Source: Pristionchus mayeri (lineage: Eukaryota; Nematoda; Chromadorea; Rhabditida; Neodiplogasteridae). Taken from it: a stretch of 64,000 nt of DNA. The stretch spans positions 39,622,901 through 39,686,900 of the forward strand of contig BTRK01000006.1 of the NCBI GenBank assembly GCA_036245805.1, written 5' to 3'. The translations under genes and the position numbers were made by a program. A model generated the notes under the pieces. It was not told where the DNA came from. It saw only the letters and a list, made by a program, of their open reading frames with translations, and did no database searches. Within the stretch, counting starts at the first letter, position 1. Each line of letters begins with the position of its first letter. Positions 23,960-36,357 of the stretch are shown one piece after another.

Positions 23960-24650
23960 GAGATCATTTCCACGTGTTCAGGAAATCATTTTCGCGAGTT
24001 CAAGAGACCATTAGCAAAAAAATACCGTAGCGCATATAAACCATCCGATCGCTAATATTTCAGGTTGAACTCGTACGCACGACCCCTTCGCAGCGGGATA
24101 TTAGCAGATTAGCAGATTTTGTGAAACTGGTCTCGATTCTTACGTATATAGAATTTCATTGTAATTGTGAAACTCAGTTAAAATCAACGAGAATTGCTTC
24201 AACTACGCCCGATAATAAATGATGGCTAATAGATCAAAAAGGAAAATAGACCCGGTGAAATATGGATATTCCGGATGAATTCTGCTCAATCTGAAATTCC
24301 AAGCAGTGTTCTACCTCGAGCTCAGTCTCGAAGTTGCGATGGACAATGCGCACAATCCAGGTCACGCTACTCGTCCGGGACTGTATGCTACAGTAACCGA
24401 TCGGAAAGCATTATAGTCTTAGTACGCTCCGTTGAGGGCTGAAAATGAAACCTTATGTTTGTACCCATCGATGCTATGAGATACCGTTGGGGGGATCAAA
24501 ATGGAAGTGGTGATCCTCTCATGGGATCCAATGGTGGACCTATAACTTTATGGAGGGTCTGGCAACACCGATTAGTAGGATCTTAGGTTCTGGATAGGGG
24601 AAATCCACTGGATAGACTGACTAACTCGCACGTGGGTGAGGGTGCACGCG
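23960..24650. other. MULE interior, no gene seen
   Basis: Sequence between the N-terminal transposase exon and the inner right inverted repeat. I see no coding exon. It should contain the transposase promoter. Confidence 0.4.
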
Positions 24651-24654
24651 CTTC

Positions 24655-24975
24655 ATGGGAATAAGAAGGTATGCTAGACGAGAGCTTGCTATCAATTCTC
24701 GAGCGAACTGCACTACTCGAGAATTCATTCCACTCACTCTCTACTCTATTCGTGCAGTCGCCCTCCTAACAGTGGAGGGGGTTGGATATAGGAATGAATC
24801 GGAATTACTCTCAGTAATCAATGCAAAACCACTCACGAGTTGACTCGCTGAGTCAGCTCTGCTAGGCGAGTCATTCTCCGCGATTCACTAGCGAGTCACC
24901 GATTCAAACATTGAGGGAGAAAATATCTCTCCGAGCGCGAGTAAACGACGATAGTGTTGGCGTTTTGATTTTTTC
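24655..24975 (-). repeat. Inner part of MULE right inverted repeat
   Basis: Reverse complement of about 17,205-17,480, including ctgctaggcgagtcattctc and the gagtaaacgacg...gttggcg end. It is separated from the outer right repeat by about 1.3 kb that has no partner on the left. Confidence 0.7.
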
Positions 24976-25689
24976 CGACCACCCTCGTTCGAAATTGAAA
25001 AAAAGCGGAAGGACTTTAAAAATTCGAATAAATGTGTAACGCACCAGAAACATATCCGGAAAGTAGGGTAAATTTTCCAAGAAAAGGTAAACTATGAGAA
25101 ATAGTTAAACGTCGGAGAGTGCAGATCTCATGAAACATTCCCATTAGGTCTGCTAAAAATTCAAGCAAGTACGACGTTTCAGAAGGCATTATAGTTACTA
25201 TTTAGAGATCCATTAAATCTCAGAGAAACCGATTATCAAAGTCAATTTTCGCTGAATGGAAAAAAATCAAAAAGTGTCTGACATCCATCAAATCGCCAAC
25301 ATTACGCGTCGGGCTACTAAAGGCAGACAGAATTTTTAATGTCCTATGCCAGAAATCTCCCCTAGCAGAAATGTACCCACCCCCTCTCTCCCTTCCGCGC
25401 CCCTTCCCTTCCACTCCCATCAATGTAACTGCGAACTCGATCTCAGTGTGATTGAATATCTCGAACAAAATTGAATGAAATTGATAATATATTTTCCCAA
25501 CCTAAAGTCAAAGTGAAGTTTCAACTCTACTTCGAAACTGAGCTCGATGTGCATAGATTGATTGAGCCATCACTACGAAATGAAAACTAGAGGGTTCTCA
25601 GAATTTGTCGACCTCACTCACAAAAATTCTGGCTACTACCAGAGAAAGCCAACGGTACTCAGAAAAATTATGGATCTTCGGCTATCACT

Positions 25690-26200
25690 GAGAGCATTCA
25701 GAATTTTTCTGAGGAAGTCGGCCATCTCTGAGAGCATTCAGAATTTTTCTGAGGAAGTCGGCCATCTCTGATGTTAGTCAGAATTTTTGTGAGGGAGATT
25801 GACAATTTCTCAGAACGTTCAGAATTTTTCTGAGGACCGTCGACCGTCACTGAGAGCATTCAGAATTTTTCTGAGGAAGTCGGCCATCTCTGATGTTAGT
25901 CAGAATTTTTGTGAGGGAGATCGACAATTTCTAAGAACCTTCAGAATTTTTCTGAGGACCGTCAACCATCACTGAGAGCATTCAGAATTTTTCTGAGGAA
26001 GTCGGCCATCTCTGATGTTAGTCAGAATTTTTGTGAGGGAGATCGACAATTTCTAAGGACCTTCAGAATTTTTCTGAGGACCGTCAACCATCACTGAGAG
26101 CATTCTGAATTTTTCTGAAGACGTCGGCCATCTCTGATGTTAGTCAGAATTTTTGTGAGGGAGATCGACAATTTCTGAGAACATTCTGAATTTTTCCGGT
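25690..26200 (+). repeat. 40-bp minisatellite with three-unit higher order
   Basis: Each monomer of about 40 bases contains tcagaattttt(c/g)tgagg. Three monomer types alternate, recognisable by the tails gaagtcggccatctctg, gagatcgacaatttct and gaccgtcaaccatcactg, giving a repeating block of about 121 bases that occurs roughly four times. Less regular monomers extend back to about 25,595. Confidence 0.82.
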
Positions 26201-26284
26201 ATGACCCTTCCGGACTCGCACTCGATCAGGCTTTTTTCCAACCTTAATGACAATAAATGGACAATGGGAAATAATCGGAGACGT

Positions 26285-26622
26285 GGATGCAATTGAAAAG
26301 AGAAGATTGGGTGAGGAACAAAAAGGTGGTGTGGCTGGGAATGCGCTAAAGGGACTTTCCTTTACTTATTTTTTTTCATATATTATTGGCCTTAAATTTT
26401 GCGAAATGCTTTTACTGATCATTTTCTCTGGTGTGAAAAGAGAGGAAGAGTGGCTGACGGAAAATTTCAGAGGGAAGGAATTTGGGAGATAGAAGGTATC
26501 ATGCATGGGAATGGGAGGAGCAGAGGAGAGGGGACATTTTGTCCAGGGGACATTTTGTCCACTCTCCCAGGGGACATTTTGTCCATGCGCAAAAAAGGAA
26601 GGGGACATTTTGTCCACCACCC
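26285..26622 (-). repeat. MULE right outer terminal inverted repeat
   Basis: Reverse complement of 16,863-17,205. It includes four copies of ggggacattttgtcc between 26,531 and 26,617 and ends in CCACCACCC directly before the duplicated TTGAGGACG. Confidence 0.83.
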
Positions 26623-26631
26623 TTGAGGACG

Positions 26632-29600
26632 CATGGATAACTCCTGCAATTGCATTACCGTGTCGTCTAACCCTCTCTCCTCAATCGCTCTAAGAGCTTC
26701 CTTTGCCGAATTGTAATCCCAACGGGATGGTTCAAAGCTCAGTGCAGTTGACTTTGATTTCCATGTTTCGCTCATCCGGTCCGTTCGTTCATCGTGATCC
26801 TCCCATTCCATGCTGAAATCCTTCCGTCAATGTTCTTGATCTCCCTCGAGTTTCCGCTTTGTAGCTGCCGTCATAATCCTGGATCGATGTCTGAAAGCTA
26901 GCTTATCGTTTCTAGTTCTCATCGATTTATGTTTCTTGAAAGTATGGTTCGTTGATCATTTAAGTCTGACAAAACTACTCAGGCCGTCGTGTCCTTCGGA
27001 TTTTTCTTTGACAAATCCTTTCCGCCGGAATGCCGTCCTCGAGATTTCCATGCTGAGTTGTCGCTCGTCTGGTCGTCGCAGTCGATGGGAAGCGGTAGTA
27101 GTCGTTGTAGGTGCCATTGCATGTGTCCTTTCCGTCTTCTTTTCCGTCCTTATATACCCCTTTTTATCGCCATCATGTTTCGCAATTGGGGTTTTCATCG
27201 CCTTCGCCTTTACACCTCTTCTTCGCATCACTTCACTGTTCCCTTAGTTTCCTCTGTGTTTCGTTAAATCTTTCCCCACAAAAATATTTAAATTTTTGCA
27301 ACTTGCTTTGAATTTAACGAGTTGCTTGTCCATCTCTCATTGATCTTTAACCGCAAATCATCCCATTCGTTAATTTCTCATCGTATCGAATTCGATAGTT
27401 TTAGAATAGAATCATCTCATTTGATTCCAATCACTTCCTCCCCTGATTCATGCGGTTATTTCCCCGTTGGGCTGTCGATTCTTCGCTCATTGCATGACAC
27501 TTCCTCCTTTCGCCTTCTCGTCCGTCTTCATCCTCATGAATACTCTATTTATATTTTGTGATCGCAATCGGCTTGCCGTTCCAGCCATTTCCTTTGGTTT
27601 GGTGATTCGTCCCTGCACTCGGTGAAGCTTGCTGATTCCCTGTCGAATTCCTCAGTGCCGATGATCTAAAATCGTTTTATAATTATTCTCTTCTTTGATT
27701 TGAAATCTCAATATTAACACTCTATTTTCCCGATTCTTAATCCAGTTTTCCCTGCTGCTGTGAGTTGTCCCATATCGATCTGTACATCTTCCGCCGTTAC
27801 ACCTGCAATTTTTACTCAATTATGTCATTTTGCAACCAAATTCCCTCGCTCAGTCCTTGGTATCAACATTTCCATCTTTGGATCGTCGCTTGTATACCAA
27901 CTATTCATGTTCTGAAATTTTCCTGTTGATTCATTTCTATTGTGTCAAAAAAATAACTCTATGTTTCCATAATCTTTTCTCCTGATTTCAAGTCTTCCTT
28001 CGACTGATCGCTTAATTTATATCGCTCGTTCCTCATTAATCCTCCGGCGTATTGTTTCAATGTCCCTCATAAATGTCGTTTCTCGTTCTTGATAGTCGGC
28101 TTTGATTTCCTCCATCTTGCATGTTTCTCATGCGTACATGTTCCCGTGATTCATTGACCTCTTTGAACGTCTGGCGCTTAGCTTCCCCTCTCTCTGACCG
28201 TGTATCACGTCCATTGTTTGCAGCTCGCAGTTCCTGTTGCTCACGAGTTTGTCTCGTCATCCATGATTCGTTAATTCCCGCCGACTTCCTGAAAATATTT
28301 CGCGAGTCGCCTTTCTGGTTAACCGAATGTCGTCCCCCTCTCGCTGAGACAGACGCTGTCCCCGAAGGTTCAGCCCGTGCACGGTGCCTGTCCAGCAGAG
28401 TTCATCTTCTTCTTCTCCATGCCCGTGCCTTCTTCCCCGAGCAGAAATTGGCCCGTTTCTGCAAGGTACCTGAAAACTTCCCACTCTCGTCTCCATGCAC
28501 AACTCCTGCGCAGCAGAGATATCCGACCCGATCTCCGCCGCCAGACAGCAACCGCTTCCGCCGCCGCTGCCTGTCGCTCGTCGATTACCATCTCGTCTGC
28601 TACCAGTCCGAACAGGAGTGTTGTGGTGGAGAGTGTAGTGGGCACGATGTAGATTAGCATGGTTTATCAACAATAGATAGTACAAGTGATAATAAGAGTA
28701 AGAAGATGCTAGCTCGGGATCCCGGTTCCTCGTGTTACTTCTGCTCCCCATTTTATAGTAGATTGTGTCCCACCTTAGTCATCGTGGTCGGTCGCCTGTT
28801 CCCCTTCCCTTTATCGTCGTGTTCTCTTGTATCTGCATAGTCTATCATCTTGATGAATAAGATGTCAGTGGCCATCTGGGATGATCGCCCCTCGGTGATG
28901 AGTAAGCATCCCACTCCTTCTCTTCCCTTCACATCGCTCCCGCTCTTCTCCCAGCTACTGTAATATCGCCCCATTCCTTTCCTCCGTCTCTGTCTATTTC
29001 TCTATCATTCTACCGCTCTCACCCTATCACCTCGGACATTTTTTCTCGTTTCGACCAAATTTATGAACAGTGTTGACGTATTTCGAACTATCTATTTCGT
29101 GTTCCCCCATGTCTGACTGTCTTTGAAACCTTCTTCATCAGTTTTCACAATAGGAACTTTTAACTCCCCATTTTCCACTCTATTTCATATTGTATGCGGA
29201 TTTAACACATAAACTCATTTTTGAGCAGATTGCGGCTGCATGTGCTATAGAAGGGTTTTAGGACACATACTCCTACGAGCAGATTTTGACTATTAGAGCA
29301 GGAGTTTGGATTTGAGTACTCCAGTCTGATTACGGTAGCATAGTTTCCTCGTAGTTCAAAGTAAGAAAGATAAAACAATTACCGAGATTAATCAATCATG
29401 ATACTACTCAACGCCAATTAGTTGCTATCACTATTTAAAGTTAACTAAACTTTTGTTTCGGAAATTAATAATTGACATAAAAAATAATAAGCGACCCATG
29501 GAACGCGTTGCCGACGGGCGCTGCGTGCGTCACTGACACCAAGTGGGCGGAGCTTAGAAGGACATGCTTGTTTGGGAAAATTTTCCACTAAAGTGTGAAT

Positions 29601-29690
29601 TCTAATTATCATATGGTTATTTGTCACTCCTGACAACCCCATAACAGTAAAAATTGAAGCATTTAAAAAATTCTCCTGTTTCACATGACG
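26632..29690. other. Pyrimidine-rich MULE flank, no intact gene
   Basis: This continues the target sequence cut by the MULE. The plus strand remains C/T-rich to about 29,000. Open frames of 160-180 codons overlap on both strands at 28,121-28,751, with Arg/Ser-rich products I do not recognise. From 29,000 to 29,690 composition becomes AT-rich with nothing recognisable. Confidence 0.4.
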
Positions 29691-30014
29691 ATCGCTAATT
29701 CCATTCGAAAAAATACCATTTCATGATTGCGTTTGTAAATTGCTACAGTATGCAGTTTCTATTTAACGGCTTTCCGGTATCGAGGACTGTCATCTTATTT
29801 TATTTGTAATCGATATTTCTTAATTGCTGAACTTTAGTTTCGCTTGTTTTTGTGTTCAAATGAAGCTAATACCACGGAGCACTCGTAGGATATGCTATAT
29901 CCGTGTTTCATAGCCGAATTTCTTCAATTTCGGCATTTTTCTTTCGCGCGATTTATCGTGCTCGTGTTTATTGCTCTGAATTCCTTTATTTGTGCAATAA
30001 CTTTGATATTTCAG

Positions 30015-30141
30015 GCCTCAGCGAGACGTAGTATGGCCCTCAAAGCACATCAATTCCTGAAGAACGGCGGACACGCTGTCATTTCCATCAAGGCCAACTG
30101 CATCGATTCGACCTCTGAACGGAGGAAGCCATGCTGATTAC
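30015..30141 (+). pseudogene. Fibrillarin C-terminal exon fragment
   Basis: The segment follows a TTTCAG acceptor and ends at a GTAAGT donor. It encodes [20 protein letters not shown] then IDST, the hallmark of fibrillarin, the box C/D snoRNP 2'-O-methyltransferase of the nucleolus. A single-base deletion after IDST shifts the frame. Upstream and downstream fibrillarin exons are missing, so this is a fragment. An exact mirror copy lies in the right arm at about 32,967-33,093. Confidence 0.78.
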
Positions 30142-30387
30142 GTAAGTGATTTTGTATCGCCATTTTACTGAAAATTTGGTTATTTACGCATAAAATAGTG
30201 AGTGCCTGACTCTATTATCCGTTTTGTCCCAATTTTGATCAACGAAAATCGCGCCTCACGCTTCTCGGAGCTTGGCAAAAAGGATATTGTAGGTATCACA
30301 TTTTTACTGTCCTTAGTAGATCTTTATTTCCTCATAATCAACTCAATCTTCTAAATTGGAGGGTTGACGACCCTGTTCATTTCTCAG

Positions 30388-30538
30388 GGCGAGGTTCTTC
30401 ATGAGTACATCGTCACCGGACGCAAGCTCCCCACCGAGAAGGAGCCCGTGACTCCCATCTACAAGATGCAGACCATATCATCGAAGTTGTCCAGAGCAAG
30501 ATTGAGGACATCAAGGAGTTGCTTTCGGCATCGAAAAG
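30388..30538 (+). pseudogene. Chimeric exon: ribosomal protein L18a joined to PRMT1
   Basis: After a TTCTCAG acceptor the first 28 codons read as the N-terminal part of large-subunit protein eL20/L18a (VTGRKLPTEKEPVTPIYKMQ). Without a splice boundary the sequence then switches to the SAM-fold region of protein arginine methyltransferase 1 (HIIEVVQSKIEDIKEL), one base out of frame. A further missing base precedes the GTGTCC donor. The junction inside one exon indicates fusion at the DNA or RNA level. A mirror copy lies at 32,570-32,720. Confidence 0.7.
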
Positions 30539-30637
30539 GTGTCCATTTTATCATGCTATTATTATTTTTTAAGTCTGTAATTGCCATTTAAATATATATA
30601 ATAGTAAAATTTATGCTAAAATACGATGCTGCCGTAG

Positions 30638-31277
<640 letters not shown>

Positions 31278-31906
31278 TAAATGATTATTTTCTTGAGGAT
31301 AATGTTTACTGATTGCATAACAAAAGACGATATCTTGAAAAGAATTGAATAGTGAGAGTAGCCTACTCTTAGATATAGACACCAGGGCCATACATCGCTC
31401 ATAATGAGGTGAGCTCACGTGAGGGGATAGCCTCGAAATGGGATGATCACATCGAGCTCCCTCGATACTCGGAAGATGTTACCGGGTGTGGAGTAGGAAC
31501 GATTATGTTCATGGGCATACGATAATGAGAGGGCATCATGATGGTTATGGAAGATGTGGATCATTTTTTCAAGATTATGTAACTGTCCCTAAGTTTTCTC
31601 ATGCTCCATTGCAAAACGTTCCCTATAGTCAATGACGCAATTTAAAAACCAGAACTTGATTGTCACTGAGTCAGTTGCTATGAAAGCATTCCCTTACTTC
31701 CCGAATCTCGAATCCAATCCTGCTCAACATACATGCAAGTCAGAATGGAGACAAAGCTATTTATCTTACGAAATAGTGAACATTTATCTCGATTTTGTAC
31801 GAAATCAACCGTTTAGAATTGAATCAAAGTTTGACCAAATTATCAAACAACGCGAGTAGGTACTAACTGGAAACGTTTGAGATCCAATTTAAAGTGTCAA
31901 CCATTG
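31278..31906. other. Spacer of the inverted duplication
   Basis: Unique sequence between the arms. One 75-codon plus-strand frame (31,632-31,859) is unrecognised. No gene is supported. Confidence 0.4.
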
Positions 31907-31909
31907 ACA

Positions 31910-33093
<1,184 letters not shown>

Positions 33094-33599
33094 CTGAAAT
33101 ATCAAAGTTATTGCACAAATAAAGGAATTCAGAGCAATAAACACGAGCACGATAAATCGCGCGAAAGAAAAATGCCGAAATTGAAGAAATTCGGCTATGA
33201 AACACGGATATAGCATATCCTATGAGTGCTCCGTGGTATAAGCTTCATTTGAACACAAAAACAAGCGAAACTAAAGTTCAGCAATTAAGAAATATCGATT
33301 ACAAATAAAATAAGATGACAAAGTCCTCGATACCGGAAAACCGTTAAATAGAAACTGCATACTGTAGCAATTTACAAATGCAATAATGAAATGGTATTTT
33401 TTTCGAATGGAAATGAATGGAATGCTGGAATGCGAATTTCACATTCAAAATGAATATTTTCTCGCATTTTTTTAACTCAAATTTAAAGAAGGTCGATGAT
33501 AATGAGCAAATATCGCAAATACAGCCCTGATTATCGCATTTTTTACCAAGAACTTGCTCGATGGAAATTGAATGGAAAGCAATGGTCCATTATAGTCCA

Positions 33600-34763
33600 T
33601 TATGGACTATATCTCTTAAGAATGGAATTGGTGCACTGTATTACATTGTCACCATCTTCCTTGATGTGCTCCATGTTCCATGTTCCAATCAGATCTCCCT
33701 TGAGAAATCGGTACGTTGTATCAGACATATTTGTGATTGGAATTTCAGTGTGTCCATTCTCATCCAGGATACACACTCCACTGTCGATTTCTTTCCGTAA
33801 TGACCATATTATGCACTCCTTATTCACTGGTCCTTCCACAGTTATCAATGATGTCTGACCGGGATAGGCAGAAAGAGGCTTCACTACTGTAGCCATAGCA
33901 GTTCCGTTCTCATCCTTCTCCTCTCTCTTCTCCATCGCATCATTTCCCACAGTTATTCTCACATTCAGCGTCTTAAACGCATTCACTCCCAACAAGACTT
34001 CGTCCTGATCACAATCAGTAATATAGAATCCGACTTGCTTATCATTGCTATCTCCATCCAGTCGTATATCCAATGCTGCTTTTCCAGCCAGTTTCATCAC
34101 TGTCTTCGAAGTACCCATTATTCTCTGATTTGTCTCTGGCATCTCTACTCTCGTATCCATGAAATCATTCCAATCTGATCCATTTGATTTCAGTATTTGG
34201 CATAAGATTCGTTTCGGTATTAGAGAAACTTGGGCACCCGACTCGACCAGAACTCGTTGCGTGACTCCTTCCACTCTCATCTCAGTATGTAATCTGTTGC
34301 CCACGTATGTCACTGATTCGATTTCGGTTGCATTATCTTTGACCCATATCCCATCCTTCTCTGTTGCTGGTTCCTCATCCTTCATTTGAACCTCACTGGC
34401 TCGGGCATCGTTATTGAAAGGTTTCTTGGGAGGACCATCATTCTTTCCAGATTGGCTCTTCTGAGGGAAAGGTCGATCATTGTTAAACTGGTGTCCTCCG
34501 CCATTCCCATTTCCATTATTCGATCCACCATTGAACTTGTATCCATTTCCATTATTTCGATTCCAGCTTCCACTCTGAGCCTTCTCATTGTTACCATGTT
34601 TGGTATTGTCATGTGAGAATGGTTTATTGAACTGAGTAGTGGTAGGTGTGAACGTTTTTCCGTACCATTGACTGGAATTTGCATGAGGAGGCTTCGCAGG
34701 ACCATTCTTACAGAAGCGTTGAATGTGACCAGTTCGATCACAACTGAAGCAGACTAGATCGTC
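33600..34763 (-). CDS. Retroelement nucleocapsid-protease region
   Basis: This is in the same frame as the upstream capsid-like frame, from which it is separated by a single TGA. It opens with a CCHC zinc knuckle (CFSCDRTGHIQRFC, C-x2-C-x4-H-x4-C), then an Asn/Gly-rich linker, then a retropepsin-like domain with LVESGAQVSLIP and a later LLGVNAFKTL. In active retropepsins the first motif is D-S/T-G-A; here the Asp is Glu. The frame stops at 33,600, and no reverse transcriptase follows before the inverted duplication, so pol is missing. Likely an LTR retrotransposon remnant. Confidence 0.78.
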   Translation of the reverse strand, partial: DDLVCFSCDRTGHIQRFCKNGPAKPPHANSSQWYGKTFTPTTTQFNKPFSHDNTKHGNNEKAQSGSWNRNNGNGYKFNGGSNNGNGNGGGHQFNNDRPFPQKSQSGKNDGPPKKPFNNDARASEVQMKDEEPATEKDGIWVKDNATEIESVTYVGNRLHTEMRVEGVTQRVLVESGAQVSLIPKRILCQILKSNGSDWNDFMDTRVEMPETNQRIMGTSKTVMKLAGKAALDIRLDGDSNDKQVGFYITDCDQDEVLLGVNAFKTLNVRITVGNDAMEKREEKDENGTAMATVVKPLSAYPGQTSLITVEGPVNKECIIWSLRKEIDSGVCILDENGHTEIPITNMSDTTYRFLKGDLIGTWNMEHIKEDGDNVIQCTNSILKRYSP

Positions 34764-35577
34764 TCATTTGGACGAGGGAGCTTTTTCTTTCTCCTTCTCC
34801 TTCTTTTTGGTACTCTCAATAAATTCTGCTTTCTGAGCAGCATGTTTCATGGTCTCGAAGGTAGCTCCTTCCATATAGTAAGCCTCCACTATCTTATCAT
34901 ACTCGGGTCTTCCTCTCATCGCCTTCAAGAAACAGTCCCTCATGTACTGATCTTTGACGGACCCAGTCATGTACGAAAGACCTCTTCCCACTAGCTGTTC
35001 AATCTCTCGGCAGATATGAATCACTTCTCCCTTTCCAGAGAGTTCTTCCAGCTTCTGCTGAGCTTTCTGCTTCGTCAGCTCTGCATTCCTATCTAGAGCC
35101 CTCTTCATCTCCTGTACTATCTTTGCCACATCGCTTCCCTTTCTCACATCTTCTGGGATAGAACGGAAAACCTTCATGGGGTGAGAATCATTATCCCCCA
35201 GGGACTGGCCAAGCATGATCACTTTGTCCCTCTCCGACTGTCCTCTATTCTTCAGTTCGAATCTCTCCATAAATTCATCGAACTTCTCAGTTTTGTAATC
35301 GAATGGCTTGATCTGGATGAATGCACTCCCCAGTTGAGCAAGCAATTGGTTCACGGGGTTCTCATTGTTGGATTGTTGTTGTGGTAGATTGTTCATGTGA
35401 CCCATCATCTCATTATGGTTGTAATCATCAGACAATAAGAAACTTCGCTCACTTGGTGTTGGCGACAGTGGATCGTTCTCCCTCTGACTGATTCTGCTCT
35501 GAGTGAGAAACCGATGAGGCTGGACTGGGGATGGGTTGCAGTCGTCTCTCCTCTGCTGAAGATTCACAACGTTACTG
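34764..35577 (-). CDS. Gag (capsid-like) C-terminal part
   Basis: About 270 codons, with a Gln/Asn-rich start, a helical capsid-like middle (FDYKTEKFDEFMERFELKN, PEDVRKGSD), and a basic KKKEKEKEK tail ending in TGA. The frame upstream of 35,577 belongs to the inserted hAT-type element. When the insertion is ignored the target sequence keeps the frame of the 36,358-38,048 segment, so these are two halves of one ancestral gag frame. Confidence 0.75.
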
Positions 35578-35585
35578 GTCATAGT

Positions 35586-36357
35586 TAGGGACCACAAGAG
35601 GAATAGCCGAAATGAAGCTATGACACCCTAACTATGCTCAATCTGTCCGCTGGAATCCAAATAAGATCATACTTTTGGCCGTTTGTCAATATCTTATCTC
35701 AGAATCGCACTAGAGCTCATAAAGTACGTGAAAAGGTGTCAACGGAGAGCGGCAGGAAAACGAGGCGAGAGAGAGGGGGCGGAGCTAATTCCGACCCCTC
35801 TCCAGTCAAATCGCCAAAAATTTTGGCAGGGCTTCGCCCTTTCCGGGTTGTGCCTCACCCCAGTGAGGAGTGGCAAGCGACCGACTCTAGCGCACCTATT
35901 CGTATTTTCGGTCGCTCTCTACACGCGCCGGGTGGGAGACATGAAGAAAGAGCGCGCGCGGGCTCTGCCACTTTGCACTCAGTCAGCGCGCGTCGTCCCC
36001 AATCGTTGAACGAAAATGACAAGCAGGAGAAGCGTCCTATTTTCGTTTTCTTATCTTTAAAAATCGTCTAAATGCATTCTTCACATAATATCCAAGGCGC
36101 ATCAGTATGCGAATACCAGAACACTTCCATTTCCCTTAAAAACCTCGATTTTCCCTAGCTCTCATTATATTTTACGATTTTTACCTATTAAAATCTATCC
36201 GATCCAGCTGCGCCCAACATATGTTATAAAGGACCCCAAGATCTTTCAAAAGCGACCTTGCTTGCCCAAAATGGTTAAGTATTCGCGGAGTCATTTCTTG
36301 GCGCAGGTTTTGCGCAAAACTGAGTTCCCTCCGAGTGGGCGGAGCTTGTGGTCTCTA
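35586..36357. mobile_element. Non-autonomous hAT-type element, 772 bp
   Basis: The ends are TAGGGACCACAAG and, inverted, TAGAGACCACAAG. An 8-bp duplication GTCATAGT lies at 35,578-35,585 and 36,358-36,365. Eight-base duplications and TAGRG-type ends are typical of hAT elements. There is no transposase frame inside. It interrupts the gag reading frame. Confidence 0.88.

Larger units (their letters stand above)
16863..26622 (-). mobile_element. Mutator-like element (MULE), 9.76 kb
   Basis: Both ends read GGGTGGTGGACAAAATG inward, and the element is flanked by the 9-bp duplication TTGAGGACG. The terminal repeats are about 340 bp at the outer ends (16,863-17,205 and about 26,285-26,622). A further inverted match pairs 17,205-17,480 with about 24,655-24,975. 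The right side has gained about 1.3 kb, including a minisatellite. A minus-strand transposase gene (19.86-23.70 kb) with MULE catalytic and CxFHxxK-type blocks lies inside. Foldback elements are nested at 19.27-19.85, 20.36-20.74 and 22.34-23.35 kb. A nonsense codon and frameshifts suggest this copy no longer makes transposase. Confidence 0.87.

Noticed and set aside
28121..28751. Overlapping 164- and 178-codon frames on opposite strands
   Set aside because: Both are low-complexity (Arg/Ser/Gly-rich), lack splice or family support, and lie in GC-richer DNA where long chance frames are expected.
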